Assembly (NCBI GenBank): GCA_965205165.1
Contig: OZ242037.1
Coordinates: 1,364,001-1,428,000 of the forward strand
Length of the DNA: 64,000 nucleotides
Direction of reading: 5' to 3'
Source of the DNA: CBDESM01 sp965205165
GTDB lineage: Bacteria > Chloroflexota > Dehalococcoidia > Bin125
Below the pieces are notes generated by a model, which saw only the letters and a program-made list of their open reading frames with translations, ran no database searches and had not been told where the DNA came from. Made by a program: the position numbers and the translations under genes. Shown here piece after piece: positions 37,250 through 46,200 of the stretch (position 1 is its first letter; each line of letters opens with the position of its first letter).

Positions 37250-37933
37250 TCAGTCCCCGAAGCCCAAGTCCGGCATGTCCCACAGCTCGTCCAGATCAAT
37301 CACCAAGCCCGGCATCTCCGGCCCGACCTCCAACTCCGACGGGCGATCATGCACCACCACCGGCTCGCCCCGCCGGAACACGTGCACCTGCTGCGTCCAC
37401 GGATCGATCATCCAACCCACCGCCGTCCCATGCTCGACCCAGAACGACGCCTTCCGCACCTGCGCCGCCTCCGAGTCCGACCGCGACCGGATCTCGATCG
37501 CGAACGTCGGCACCATCTCGCGGTAGTTCGACCCCTCCCGCTTCGGCGGCAGATCCGCCGCCAGCGCCGCCGAAATCCACGAAAGATCGGGAGCGCCCAG
37601 AACGTCGGTGCCCGGTATCGCGTAGGTGCCGGTCGCGTCGATCAGGATCCCGCCTCCGCCGGCGCGAATCCAAAGCGCGATCTGGACGATGAGCAGCGGC
37701 GCCATCCGCGGTGCGGGATCCGTCGCGGGCGGTGGTGGTGTGATGATCAGCTCCCCTCGCGGGCCGCGAGCGAAACGCCAGTCGACGTATCCGCCCTGCA
37801 GGCCCTCGAACTGCACGTCCGTCAGCGGCGCATCCGCCGAAAATTCGACCACCGCCTCCGCCAGCCAAGCCGCCACAGGCGCGGGCGGCCGCTCCGCAAC
37901 CAACAAGCCGGGGCGCTGCGGCGCTGAAACCAT
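37250..37933 (-). CDS. Uma2 family protein, tandem copy B
   Basis: A 227-aa near-twin of copy A (about 95 percent identical by eye). The differences cluster in two places: AAWLAEAVVEF versus AAWPVEVVVEF near residue 22, and SAALAADL versus SPAQLANL near residue 121. The catalytic-type segments are unchanged. It lies between copy A and ispDF. Identical C-terminal halves suggest recent duplication or gene conversion. Confidence 0.85.
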   Translation of the reverse strand: MVSAPQRPGLLVAERPPAPVAAWLAEAVVEFSADAPLTDVQFEGLQGGYVDWRFARGPRGELIITPPPPATDPAPRMAPLLIVQIALWIRAGGGGILIDATGTYAIPGTDVLGAPDLSWISAALAADLPPKREGSNYREMVPTFAIEIRSRSDSEAAQVRKASFWVEHGTAVGWMIDPWTQQVHVFRRGEPVVVHDRPSELEVGPEMPGLVIDLDELWDMPDLGFGD

Positions 37934-37954
37934 CGCCAGTCCTCCGCCCTGATC

Positions 37955-39121
37955 CTAACCGCGCACGATCGTGGCCACGGCGTGCGCCGCGATCCCCTCG
38001 CCCGAACCGATCGCGCCCATCCCCTCCGCCGTCGTCGCCTTCACGTTCACCCGCGCCGCGTCCAGCCCCATCGCATCGGCCAGCCGCGCGCGCATCCGCT
38101 CCACGAATGGCCGCAGCCGCGGCGCTTCCGCGATCACCGTCGCGTCCGCCGACGCGGGACGCCAGCCGGCCGCTGCAAGATCGCCGACCGCGATCCGCAG
38201 CATTGCGATGCTGTCCCCGTTCCGCCAAGCTGGATCCTGAGTCCCGAATCGGGCCCCGATGTCGCCCATCCCCGCCGCTCCTAAGAGCGCGTCGATCAGC
38301 GCGTGCGCCAGCGCATCCGCGTCCGAATGCCCCGCCAGCCCCCGCGCATGCGGAACTTCGACGCCGCCGAGCACCAACCGCCGGCCCGCCGAAGCCCCCG
38401 CGAAGCGGTGCATGTCGATCCCGATCCCCGTCCGCGTCTCGGGCGCGCCCCGGCCCAGCAGCGCCTCGGCTACCACCAGATCCTGCGGTGTCGTGATCTT
38501 CGGATTCGGCCCCTCCGTCTCGTACACGGCGACCGGCTCCCCCAATCGCTCTACCAGCGACGCGTCGTCCGTCCCCGAGAAGCCCGCGGCCCGCGCCGCC
38601 GCGTGCGCCCGCGCCAGCAGCTCCCGCCGGAACACCTGCGGCGTGGCCGCCCGCCGCAAACTCGCCCGCTCCGGCGTCGCCGCGACGAACCCGCCGGCGT
38701 CCACGACCTTGATCGTGTCCACGGCCGGCCCTCCCGCAATCGCCGCGCCGGTCTCGAGCGCAAGCCGAATCCCGTCCTCGAACGCCGCCGCGCCGGTCAG
38801 CGGCCGCGCCCCGTCATGCACCGCCACGACGTCCGCATGCGGCAGCGCCGCTAAGCCGGCCGCCACCGAATCCTGCCGCTCCGCGCCGCCGGCCACCAGC
38901 GCCCGCACCTTGCCGATCGAGCAGCGCCGCGCGAGATCCGCAACTTCGCGCCGATTGGCCGCCGATGTCGCGATCACGACATCCGTCACGGAGTCTGCCC
39001 CCTCGCAGGCCGCGAGCGAATGCGCCAGCACCGGACGATCCCCCAAACGCGCCAGCAGCTTGTCGCCGCCCCCCATCCGCGCGCTGCGGCCCGCCGCCAG
39101 CAACACGCACCCGACCCTCAC
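37955..39121 (-). CDS. ispDF: Bifunctional IspD-IspF
   Basis: Fused enzyme of the MEP isoprenoid pathway (388 aa). The N-terminal IspD half makes CDP-methylerythritol: it starts GCVLLAAGRSARMGGGDKLL and has VAVHDGARPLT and PNPKITTPQDL. The C-terminal IspF half makes the cyclodiphosphate: GIGIDMHRFAG (metal Asp and His), LAGHSDADALAHA, and VKATTAEGMGAIGSGEG. The start is GTG overlapping the upstream PIN-TRAM stop (GTGA). The fused form is known in several phyla. Confidence 0.95.
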   Translation of the reverse strand: MRVGCVLLAAGRSARMGGGDKLLARLGDRPVLAHSLAACEGADSVTDVVIATSAANRREVADLARRCSIGKVRALVAGGAERQDSVAAGLAALPHADVVAVHDGARPLTGAAAFEDGIRLALETGAAIAGGPAVDTIKVVDAGGFVAATPERASLRRAATPQVFRRELLARAHAAARAAGFSGTDDASLVERLGEPVAVYETEGPNPKITTPQDLVVAEALLGRGAPETRTGIGIDMHRFAGASAGRRLVLGGVEVPHARGLAGHSDADALAHALIDALLGAAGMGDIGARFGTQDPAWRNGDSIAMLRIAVGDLAAAGWRPASADATVIAEAPRLRPFVERMRARLADAMGLDAARVNVKATTAEGMGAIGSGEGIAAHAVATIVRG

Positions 39122-40086
39122 CGCTCGACCGCCTCGACCGCCAGCTCCGCGAACACCATCTTCCCGGCCTGCGTCTGAATCACCCGTTTCACCCGCGCCT
39201 CGACCTCCTCGCCCACCAAGCCGGACGCCGCCTCCACGACCACCATCGTCCCGTCCGGCAGGTAGCCCACGCCCTGCCCCTCGCCCCGGCCGCGCTCGAC
39301 CAGCGGCACCCGCACCGCCTCGCCCGGCAGCACTCGCGTCTTCACCGCGTCCGCCAAGCCGTGCAGATTCAACGTCCGCACCTGCTCCAGTTCGGCCACC
39401 CGCTGCAAGTTGGAATCCGTCGTCAGCAGCGCCGCTCCGCGCTCCCGCGCCAGCCGCACCAGCCGCGCATCGACATCCTCGCCGGCAACGGCGGACTCCG
39501 GCTCGTCATCCAAGATCGCGATCCGCGCCAATTCCGATGCTTGCAGCCGCGACAGCAGTTCCAGTCCAGCCCGCCCGCGCTGCCGCCGCAGCGGATCGCC
39601 CGAATCCGCCACCCGCCGCAGCTCGTCGATCACGAACCGCGGCACCGCCAGCTCGGCCAGCAGGAACCCGCTCTCCGCCAAACCCTCCAAGCGCCCGTCG
39701 ATGATCGCCGACGTGTCCGCCAGCACCTCTCGCGGCAGCGCCGGGCCCGCCAGCGCCCCGATCTCGGCGCCGCGCCCGCGCAGCGCGTTGAGCCAGCGCT
39801 CCACTTCCGCCCGCCGGCTCAGCGCCACCGCGATCCCGATCGGCGCCAGCAACACCGCTAGCCCGATCGGCACGAACGAGCGCCCCGGCTCCGGCAGGTT
39901 GTTCAGCACCGGCGTCAGCAGCAGCACCGTCACCAGCGCCGCGATCAGCCCGAACCCGCCCAAGACCAGCTCGAGCGTCGAGACCGAATGCAGAATCCCG
40001 CGCCGGAACCGCTCGATCGGCGCGACCGCCGCCTCGAGCAGCCCGGAACGCGAAAGCCGCCGCCGAATCGGTGCCTCCATCGCCAT
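39118..40086 (-). CDS. PIN-TRAM domain membrane protein (YacL-like)
   Basis: A 322-aa protein of the YacL type. Two N-terminal membrane segments (about 42-62 and 70-90) are followed by a PIN nuclease domain beginning VLADTSAIIDGRLEGLAESG, with acidic residues in AGEDVDARLVRLAR and LLTTDSNL, and then a TRAM domain (PLVERGRGEGQGVGYLPDG). RNase activity is expected from family knowledge. The pairing with ispD downstream is common in Gram-positive and related genomes. Confidence 0.9.
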   Translation of the reverse strand: MAMEAPIRRRLSRSGLLEAAVAPIERFRRGILHSVSTLELVLGGFGLIAALVTVLLLTPVLNNLPEPGRSFVPIGLAVLLAPIGIAVALSRRAEVERWLNALRGRGAEIGALAGPALPREVLADTSAIIDGRLEGLAESGFLLAELAVPRFVIDELRRVADSGDPLRRQRGRAGLELLSRLQASELARIAILDDEPESAVAGEDVDARLVRLARERGAALLTTDSNLQRVAELEQVRTLNLHGLADAVKTRVLPGEAVRVPLVERGRGEGQGVGYLPDGTMVVVEAASGLVGEEVEARVKRVIQTQAGKMVFAELAVEAVER

Positions 40087-40250
40087 CCCGCCGGAGACAA
40101 AGTGGCGGCCGATTCGGCCGCCGGGATGAGACCGTGGCGGTCGCCCGCCGAATAACGCCGCGCCCCCGCCTCATCGATGCGGAAGCACTCCCATCATAGC
40201 CCGAACCGATCTCTGATAGCGTGAAATCCAAAGCAACGCGAGGCCCGCCG

Positions 40251-42119
40251 ATGCCGCAGATCGACCTCGACCCGCTCCTCCAAGGCGTCTCCAAGCCCGC
40301 CCGCTACATCGGCGGCGAGTGGAACGCCCGCAATCCCGTCTGGGACGACGCCCGCTCGCGCTGGGCCCTGATCTACCCCGATGTCTACGACATCGGCCAG
40401 TCCAACGGCGGCCTCGCCATCCTCTACGACCTGCTCAACAAGACGCCCGACACGCTCGCCGAACGCGCCTATGCCCCCTGGCCCGACATGGCGGCCTCGC
40501 TCCGCGCCCGCGGCGCGCCGCTCTTCTCGCTCGAAAACCGCCGCCCGCTCCGCGAGTTCACCGCCCTCGGCTTCTCCCTCTCCTACGAACTCACCTACAC
40601 CAACATCCTCGAAATGCTCGACCTCTCCAGCATCCCGATCCGCTCCGAGCACCGCTCCGAAGCCGACCCGATCATCTTCGCCGGCGGCTCCGGCGCGCTC
40701 GTGCCCGAACCGCTCGCCCCCTTCATCGACGCCTTCGTGCTCGGCGAAGCCGAAGACGTGATCCTCGAAATCAACGACCTGCTCCTCGATTCGGCCGGCG
40801 CGTCCCGCCCCGAACTGCTCCGCGCCCTCTCCCGCATCCCGGGCGTCTACGTCCCCTCGCTCTACGAATGGACCTACGCCGCCGACGGCACGCCCGCCGA
40901 AATCATCCCCGACGGCGACGCCCCGATCCCCGTCGTCAAGCGCTTCATCCAGGGCCTCCCGCCCGTCCTGACCGACCCGATCGTGCCCTACCTCCAGACC
41001 GTCCATGACCGCGCCGGCATCGAAATCCAGCGCGGCTGCACCCAAGGCTGCCGCTTCTGCCAAGCCGGCATGATCTACCGCCCGCTGCGCGAACGCACCC
41101 CGGAAGAGGTCGTCGCCGCCGCCAGGCAGCTCTTCGCCAGCACCGGCTTCGACGAGCTCTCCCTCGTCTCCCTCTCCTCCACCGACCACTCCCAGATCGC
41201 CGACATCGTCCGCGCCCTGCGCCGCGAATTCGGCGACGGCATCGGCATCTCGCTGCCCTCCACCCGCGTCGATTCCTTCTCCGTCGACGTCGCCCTGCTC
41301 TGCGCACCGCGCAAGAAATCCTCCATCACCTTCGCCCCCGAAGCCGGCTCCCAGCGCCTCCGCAACGCCGTCTCCAAAGTCGTCGCCGACCAGGACCTGC
41401 TTGACGCCGCCCGCAACGCCTTCGACAACGGCTTCACCTCGATCAAGCTCTACTTCATGGTCGGCCTGCCCACCGAAACGATGGACGACGTCCAGGGCAT
41501 CGTCGACTGGGCCGCCCAAGTGCTCGACATCGGCCGCCGCACCGCCGGCAAGCGCGCCCGCGTCCGCGTCTCCACCTCCAACCACGTCCCCAAGGCGCAC
41601 GCCCCCTTCCAATGGGCCCGCCAGGAAACGCCCGCGGAACTCGCCCCAAAGCACGACCTGCTCAAGGCTCAATGCCGCAAGGCCCGACTCGACCTCACCT
41701 GGAACGACCCGGAAGAGTCCCTGCTTGAAGGCGTGATCTCCCGCGGCGACCGCCGCATCGCCCCCGTGATCGAAACCGCCTGGCGCAACGGCGCCGTCTT
41801 CGATGCTTGGTCCGAGCACTTCAAGCCGCAAGTCTGGGACGCCGCCTTCCGCGAGCACCAGGTCGACCCTGCCTTCTACGCGCACCGCGAGCGCGACCTC
41901 TGGGAACGCTTCCCCTGGTCCCACATCGCCTCCGGTCTCTCCGAGGCCTTCCTCCGCAAGGAATGGCAGCGCACTTGGAACGACCTCACCACCGCCGACT
42001 GCCGCGACGGCTGCAACGTCTGCGGCCTCGAACACCAAGCCGACCTCTGCAACCTCAAGCTGCAGGACCTGATCCGCACCCGTCGCGCACCCGAGGGCGA
42101 GCGCGTCCTCGTCCTCTAG
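40251..42119 (+). CDS. TIGR03960-type B12-binding radical SAM protein
   Basis: Radical SAM enzyme of unknown substrate (622 aa). The N-terminal region includes RYIGGEWNA and LIYPDVYDIGQSNGG; the Fe-S cluster cysteines are Cys263, Cys267 and Cys270 in RGCTQGCRFCQAG, and ERTPEE follows. The C-terminal part ends with CRDGCNVCGLEH, a second Cys cluster. I prefer the ATG at 40251 (GAGG seven bases upstream) to the in-frame GTG at 40221. In many genomes it neighbours the DUF2344 protein, which is not here. Confidence 0.9.
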   Translation: MPQIDLDPLLQGVSKPARYIGGEWNARNPVWDDARSRWALIYPDVYDIGQSNGGLAILYDLLNKTPDTLAERAYAPWPDMAASLRARGAPLFSLENRRPLREFTALGFSLSYELTYTNILEMLDLSSIPIRSEHRSEADPIIFAGGSGALVPEPLAPFIDAFVLGEAEDVILEINDLLLDSAGASRPELLRALSRIPGVYVPSLYEWTYAADGTPAEIIPDGDAPIPVVKRFIQGLPPVLTDPIVPYLQTVHDRAGIEIQRGCTQGCRFCQAGMIYRPLRERTPEEVVAAARQLFASTGFDELSLVSLSSTDHSQIADIVRALRREFGDGIGISLPSTRVDSFSVDVALLCAPRKKSSITFAPEAGSQRLRNAVSKVVADQDLLDAARNAFDNGFTSIKLYFMVGLPTETMDDVQGIVDWAAQVLDIGRRTAGKRARVRVSTSNHVPKAHAPFQWARQETPAELAPKHDLLKAQCRKARLDLTWNDPEESLLEGVISRGDRRIAPVIETAWRNGAVFDAWSEHFKPQVWDAAFREHQVDPAFYAHRERDLWERFPWSHIASGLSEAFLRKEWQRTWNDLTTADCRDGCNVCGLEHQADLCNLKLQDLIRTRRAPEGERVLVL

Positions 42120-42133
42120 AAAGGGCCGCCCGC

Positions 42134-42616
42134 GTGGGCCGCGAAGTCCTCCGCCACCTCATCTGGCAACTCGACCAGGCCTTCCAGGGCAAGCCCGAAC
42201 ACTCGCTCCTCGCCAACCTCTCCTCCGTCACCAACCAGAGCCTCGACCAGCTCCCCCCCTCCGGCGGCCGCACCATGCGCGACCTCATCATCCACTGCGG
42301 CTCGATCAAGTCCATGCACGCCAACCACGCCTTCGGCGACGCCAGCCGCACCTTCTGGACCGCCTGGGACGGCGAGGGACTCCCCACCGAAGCCTCCTTC
42401 GAAGAGCTGCTCGACTGGCTCGAACGCGGACACGACGAAGTCTCCCAAGCCGTCTCCGCCCTCGAAGACGACGGCGAACTGCGCGTCCTCCGCCCCACCT
42501 ACTGGGGCGCGAAATGGGAAACCCGCGCCATCGTCGACGCCATCGCCATCCACGACATCTACCACGCCGGCGAAATCAACCACCTCCGCGCCCTGCTCGC
42601 CCAATCCACCCGCTGA
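42134..42616 (+). CDS. DinB-like protein
   Basis: Four-helix-bundle DinB/YfiT superfamily protein (160 aa), a metal-binding fold used by several thiol transferases. Helical features are HLIWQLDQAFQG, RTMRDLIIHCGSIKSMHANH and the C-terminal AIHDIYHAGEINHLRALLA, which supply the histidines. The GTG start (42134) is supported by position only. It lies between the radical SAM and Uma2 genes on the same strand. Confidence 0.75.
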   Translation: MGREVLRHLIWQLDQAFQGKPEHSLLANLSSVTNQSLDQLPPSGGRTMRDLIIHCGSIKSMHANHAFGDASRTFWTAWDGEGLPTEASFEELLDWLERGHDEVSQAVSALEDDGELRVLRPTYWGAKWETRAIVDAIAIHDIYHAGEINHLRALLAQSTR

Positions 42617-42653
42617 CCCGGCCTCTATCCTGACTCCCGCAAGGAGCCCCGAA

Positions 42654-43295
42654 ATGGTCACCCTCACGGCCGACCCCGTCCAAGACGCCATCGCCCAAGT
42701 CCTCGCCGGCGACCGCTCCGTCCGGATCCGCCCTGACTGCCCGATCACCGACCAATACCTCGCCCATCTCGCCGACCAGCACGAAGGCATCTGGCTCGAA
42801 ACCCAAGAAGGAGAGTTGATCATCAGCGGCTCAACTGACGAACGCACCTCAGCAGTCGAAGGCGACCTCTACGGCCAAGTCTGGATCTGGGCCATCCTCC
42901 GCGGCATCGGCTTCTCGCGCCCCATGACCGGCGGTTTCCGCCCGCCCGGCTGGGAATTCAAAGTCCCCGACATCAGCTGGATCAGCGACGAACGCCAAGC
43001 CGCGGCACGACGCCAACCCGCGCCGCGCCGCTACCAACCGATCGCGCCGGAGTTCATCATCGAAGTCCGCTCCCCCGGTGAGTCCCTCAACGAGCAGCGC
43101 GACAAGGTCGCCGGCTGGACCTCCCACGGCGTCCTCCTCGGCCTCCTCGTCGACCCGCCCAACCGCAATGTCCACATCTACCGCAACGGCCGCGAACTGG
43201 AAGTCCTCCACCGCCCCGAGCAAGTCTCCTGCGAGCCGGAAATGCCCGGCCTCACCCTCGACTTCGCCAGAATCTGGCGGATCATGGACGCCTAG
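42654..43295 (+). CDS. Uma2 family protein
   Basis: A third Uma2/DUF820 protein (213 aa), not closely similar to the tandem pair. It has QEGELIISGSTDERTS, VPDISWISDERQ and PEFIIEVRSPGESLNEQRDK, then LLVDPPNRNVHIYRN. The acidic residue in VPDISW and the EVRS segment are the probable nuclease-like site. It is preceded by AAGGAG. Its stop overlaps the convergent helicase gene by four bases, so it borders the defence-like operon. Confidence 0.85.
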   Translation: MVTLTADPVQDAIAQVLAGDRSVRIRPDCPITDQYLAHLADQHEGIWLETQEGELIISGSTDERTSAVEGDLYGQVWIWAILRGIGFSRPMTGGFRPPGWEFKVPDISWISDERQAAARRQPAPRRYQPIAPEFIIEVRSPGESLNEQRDKVAGWTSHGVLLGLLVDPPNRNVHIYRNGRELEVLHRPEQVSCEPEMPGLTLDFARIWRIMDA

Positions 43296-46200
43296 CCAGC
43301 AGGCTCCCCGAACACGTCCGCATGCTCCGCGATCTGCTCGCCGAGCGGGCGCGCGCGCGTGATCCTGATCACGTTGAAGCCGCGGTCATCAAGTTCCTCG
43401 GACTTGCGCAAGTCCGCCTCCCTCACGCCGGGATCATCATGCGCCGGCCCGTCGACGAACACGCACGCCCCGTTCCTGCCCTCGCGCTTGTAGAAAAAGT
43501 CCACCTGCACCGCAACGCCCTCCGCCGGCCGAGCTTGCGCCGAATCCGGCAACCGGTGTCCGTGCGCGTGCAGATGATCCAGCACCTTCCGCTCGAAGCT
43601 TGAGTCGAGCCGCTCGGCCAAGTAGCGATAGCGAACGTCGCGATCCGACTCCGCCGACGCCTCGACCGTCGAGTTGGCGAGCTTGAGCAGGTACTCGCGG
43701 ATCTTGCGACGGTCGATCTCCGCATGATCGAGCTGGTTCGCGTAGCTCAGCAGGCACTCATAGCAGCCGGCCGAACACTTGATCTCGGCGTCTCCCCGGT
43801 TGTCCTCGCCCGTCTCAGGGTCGTAATGCATCAATTCGAGCGCTTGGCGGGCGACCTCGGCGATCTCACCGGGGCGATCCGGATCGATCAGCTGCTCCCA
43901 CACCCCGCTGCCGCCCTCGGACGCCTCCCAGAAGAGCAGGCGGCGGTATTCCCCCTCGCCGATCCGATCCGCGGCGATCTCCTGCTCCTCCAGTTGGTAC
44001 TTGATCTCGATCGCCCGCTGAAGCGCGTGCTGCAGCGTGACCAGGAACGTGTCCGAGTCTTCACCAGCCCGCGGGCGCAGGAACAGCAGATTCCGCGTGT
44101 CCCGGACGAACGGCTTGATCCCGCTGATCCGCTTCTTCCCGTCATGTTTCCGCACGCTCGCCGTCTGAGGAATCCATTCCCCCGTCGACTCGACGACCTC
44201 GAAGCCGTCGGGCTCGGCGCTCTTCCACTTGTGGTTGATCTGCCACAGCCGGGCGGCCGGCGCATACTCCAGATCTAGCAGCGACTCGCCGTCCACCGTC
44301 GCGGTCCGCTCGTCGCGCTCGACGATCTGGTCGAAGTGGATGCTGGTCTTGTAACCGTTGCGCGTCCGCTCCTCCTCGTCGGAGGAGATGCGGTCGACCG
44401 GACGTGCCCGCATCGTCGGCTGCGGCAGCAGCCGGATCTCCCGGCTCTCGCTCGCGCCGTCCAACCGTGCGCCGCAATGGCCGCAGAGCTCGCGTTCGCC
44501 CTCATCGTCGCCGTCGCGCGCATGGCCGCAGGCGTTGCAAAATGTTGCGGTTTTCCATTTGAAACCTTCGGCCGGCACGACCGCCGCGTCGACCCGGTGG
44601 CGCCGGCCTTCGTGGTAGATCAAATTGCCCGGCCCGAACTCGGTCAGGCCGAGGAAGCGCGGGCGGGTGATGTGCTGGACGCCATCGCGGACGGCGACGG
44701 AGACGCGAACGGGCAGCCGCGGGAAGTTGTACCCGGGCAGGAACCCCGCCGTGGCCAGATAGCGGTACGGGTAGTAGTCGGATTCGTCGAAACCGCTTGC
44801 ATCGTTGAGCAGCAGCCGGATCTCGCGGCCCACCCGCTCCTCACGCAGCCGCGCCTGCCGGATCTGATCGTTCGATCCATACGGATCATCCATCTCCCGC
44901 CGCGCCTCGTCCCGTGCGGCCAGCGCCTCGCGGTACAACTGCCGCCAATCGTCGAAGGCGCGGTCGAACCTGTGCCCGGCATTGTTGAGTACATCCGCGA
45001 CCCAGCCTTCGCGGTGCCAGCGCGCCTCTTGGATCTCAGCGCAGCCGTCCACCACCCGTTGGGCCGATTCCCGTGCGCGTTCGACCGCCCGCCGGCCTGC
45101 GGAGCCGCCGACCTGCGCGACTACGGACTCTTGTAGCGGGTACTCCGGATCGCCCAAGTCGAGCACGGTGCGGATGCTGCCTTCGAGATTGACGCCGACC
45201 TCGCCGATCCAGATCGCGTGCAGGTGGGCGCGGACCAGCTCTTCGTTCTGCAGGTCGATCCGCGCGGGTTCGACGGAGCCGGCGATCATCTCGTTGCGGC
45301 GCTTGAAGAAGTACTGATCGTGCGCGTTGCCCTGCGCCGCGAAGGCGAGGATCAGGGCCGGGTTGCCGTTGCGTCCGGCGCGGCCGCTGCGCTGCGCGTA
45401 GTTGGCCGGAGTCGGCGGTACGTTGCGCAGGTGGACGGCGTTGAGGTCGGCTATATCCACCCCCAGTTCCATCGTCGGCGAGCAGAACAGCGCCGGCAGC
45501 GCGCCTTCGCGGAAGCGCCGCTCGCGCTCTTGCCGGGCCTCCGTCGCGATCTGCCCGGTGTGCGCATCCGCGAGCATCCGCCGCAGCTGACCGGGCGGCT
45601 TGTCGTACAGCTGCTGGAAGAAGGCGTTGGCTTCTTTCCGCTCCGCATCGGCGGCGGGCAGCGCGCGCTGGCGGACTGGATCATCCGGCACCGGAGTACC
45701 GTCTCCCGCGGCCCAGCGCATCGCGCCGGCGTTGACGCGGACGCCGCGGATGCGGCCGCCCTCCCGTTCCGCGCTCAGTACCTGTCCGACCAGCTGCTCG
45801 ATGATGTCTTCGGCGAGTTGCTCCGCGCCCTCGCCGCTGAGGTCGACATCGCGGCCCCAGACGGCGCGGGAGCGGAGGAAGCGGGTGATGGCGGAGCGGG
45901 CGGTGAGTTTGATCGGGGAGCGCTCGAAGCGCCGCGGCTCCTCGCCCGGCAGCAGCGCGATCTGCTGCCGGCGCAGGTAGTTTGCATCGGTCTCGTCCAG
46001 CGCCCAGGGCTCGCGCAGCCATTGCGCGGCGTTGCGGGTCAGGCGCCGCAGCGATTCCCGCTCGAGCGGCGGCGCGTCGATCACCAGCTCGATCCGCAGC
46101 CGGTCCAGAATTGCATGCAGTATTTTCTCCCGCGTTTCCGCTTCCGCCTCGCGCATCAGCGGGATTTCGGCCCAGCGCGAATCATCGGCCGAAAGTTCGT

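Larger units (their letters stand above)
36494..37950. repeat. Tandem duplication (period 750 bp) covering a Uma2 gene
   Basis: The segment with the Uma2 gene at 36500-37183 is repeated at 37250-37933 with a fixed 750-bp offset, including flanking bases such as catcgccgtcagtccccga. The 66-base spacer between the genes is a deleted scrap of the 3' end of the neighbouring ispDF: it contains gatcctaaccgcgcacga and gcgcccatcccctccgccg, both found near 37950-38040. So the duplication unit included part of ispF. Confidence 0.88.

Noticed and set aside
36500..37933. Uma2 genes as transposon-encoded proteins
   Set aside because: No terminal inverted repeats, target-site duplications or transposase; the pair is a local tandem duplication.
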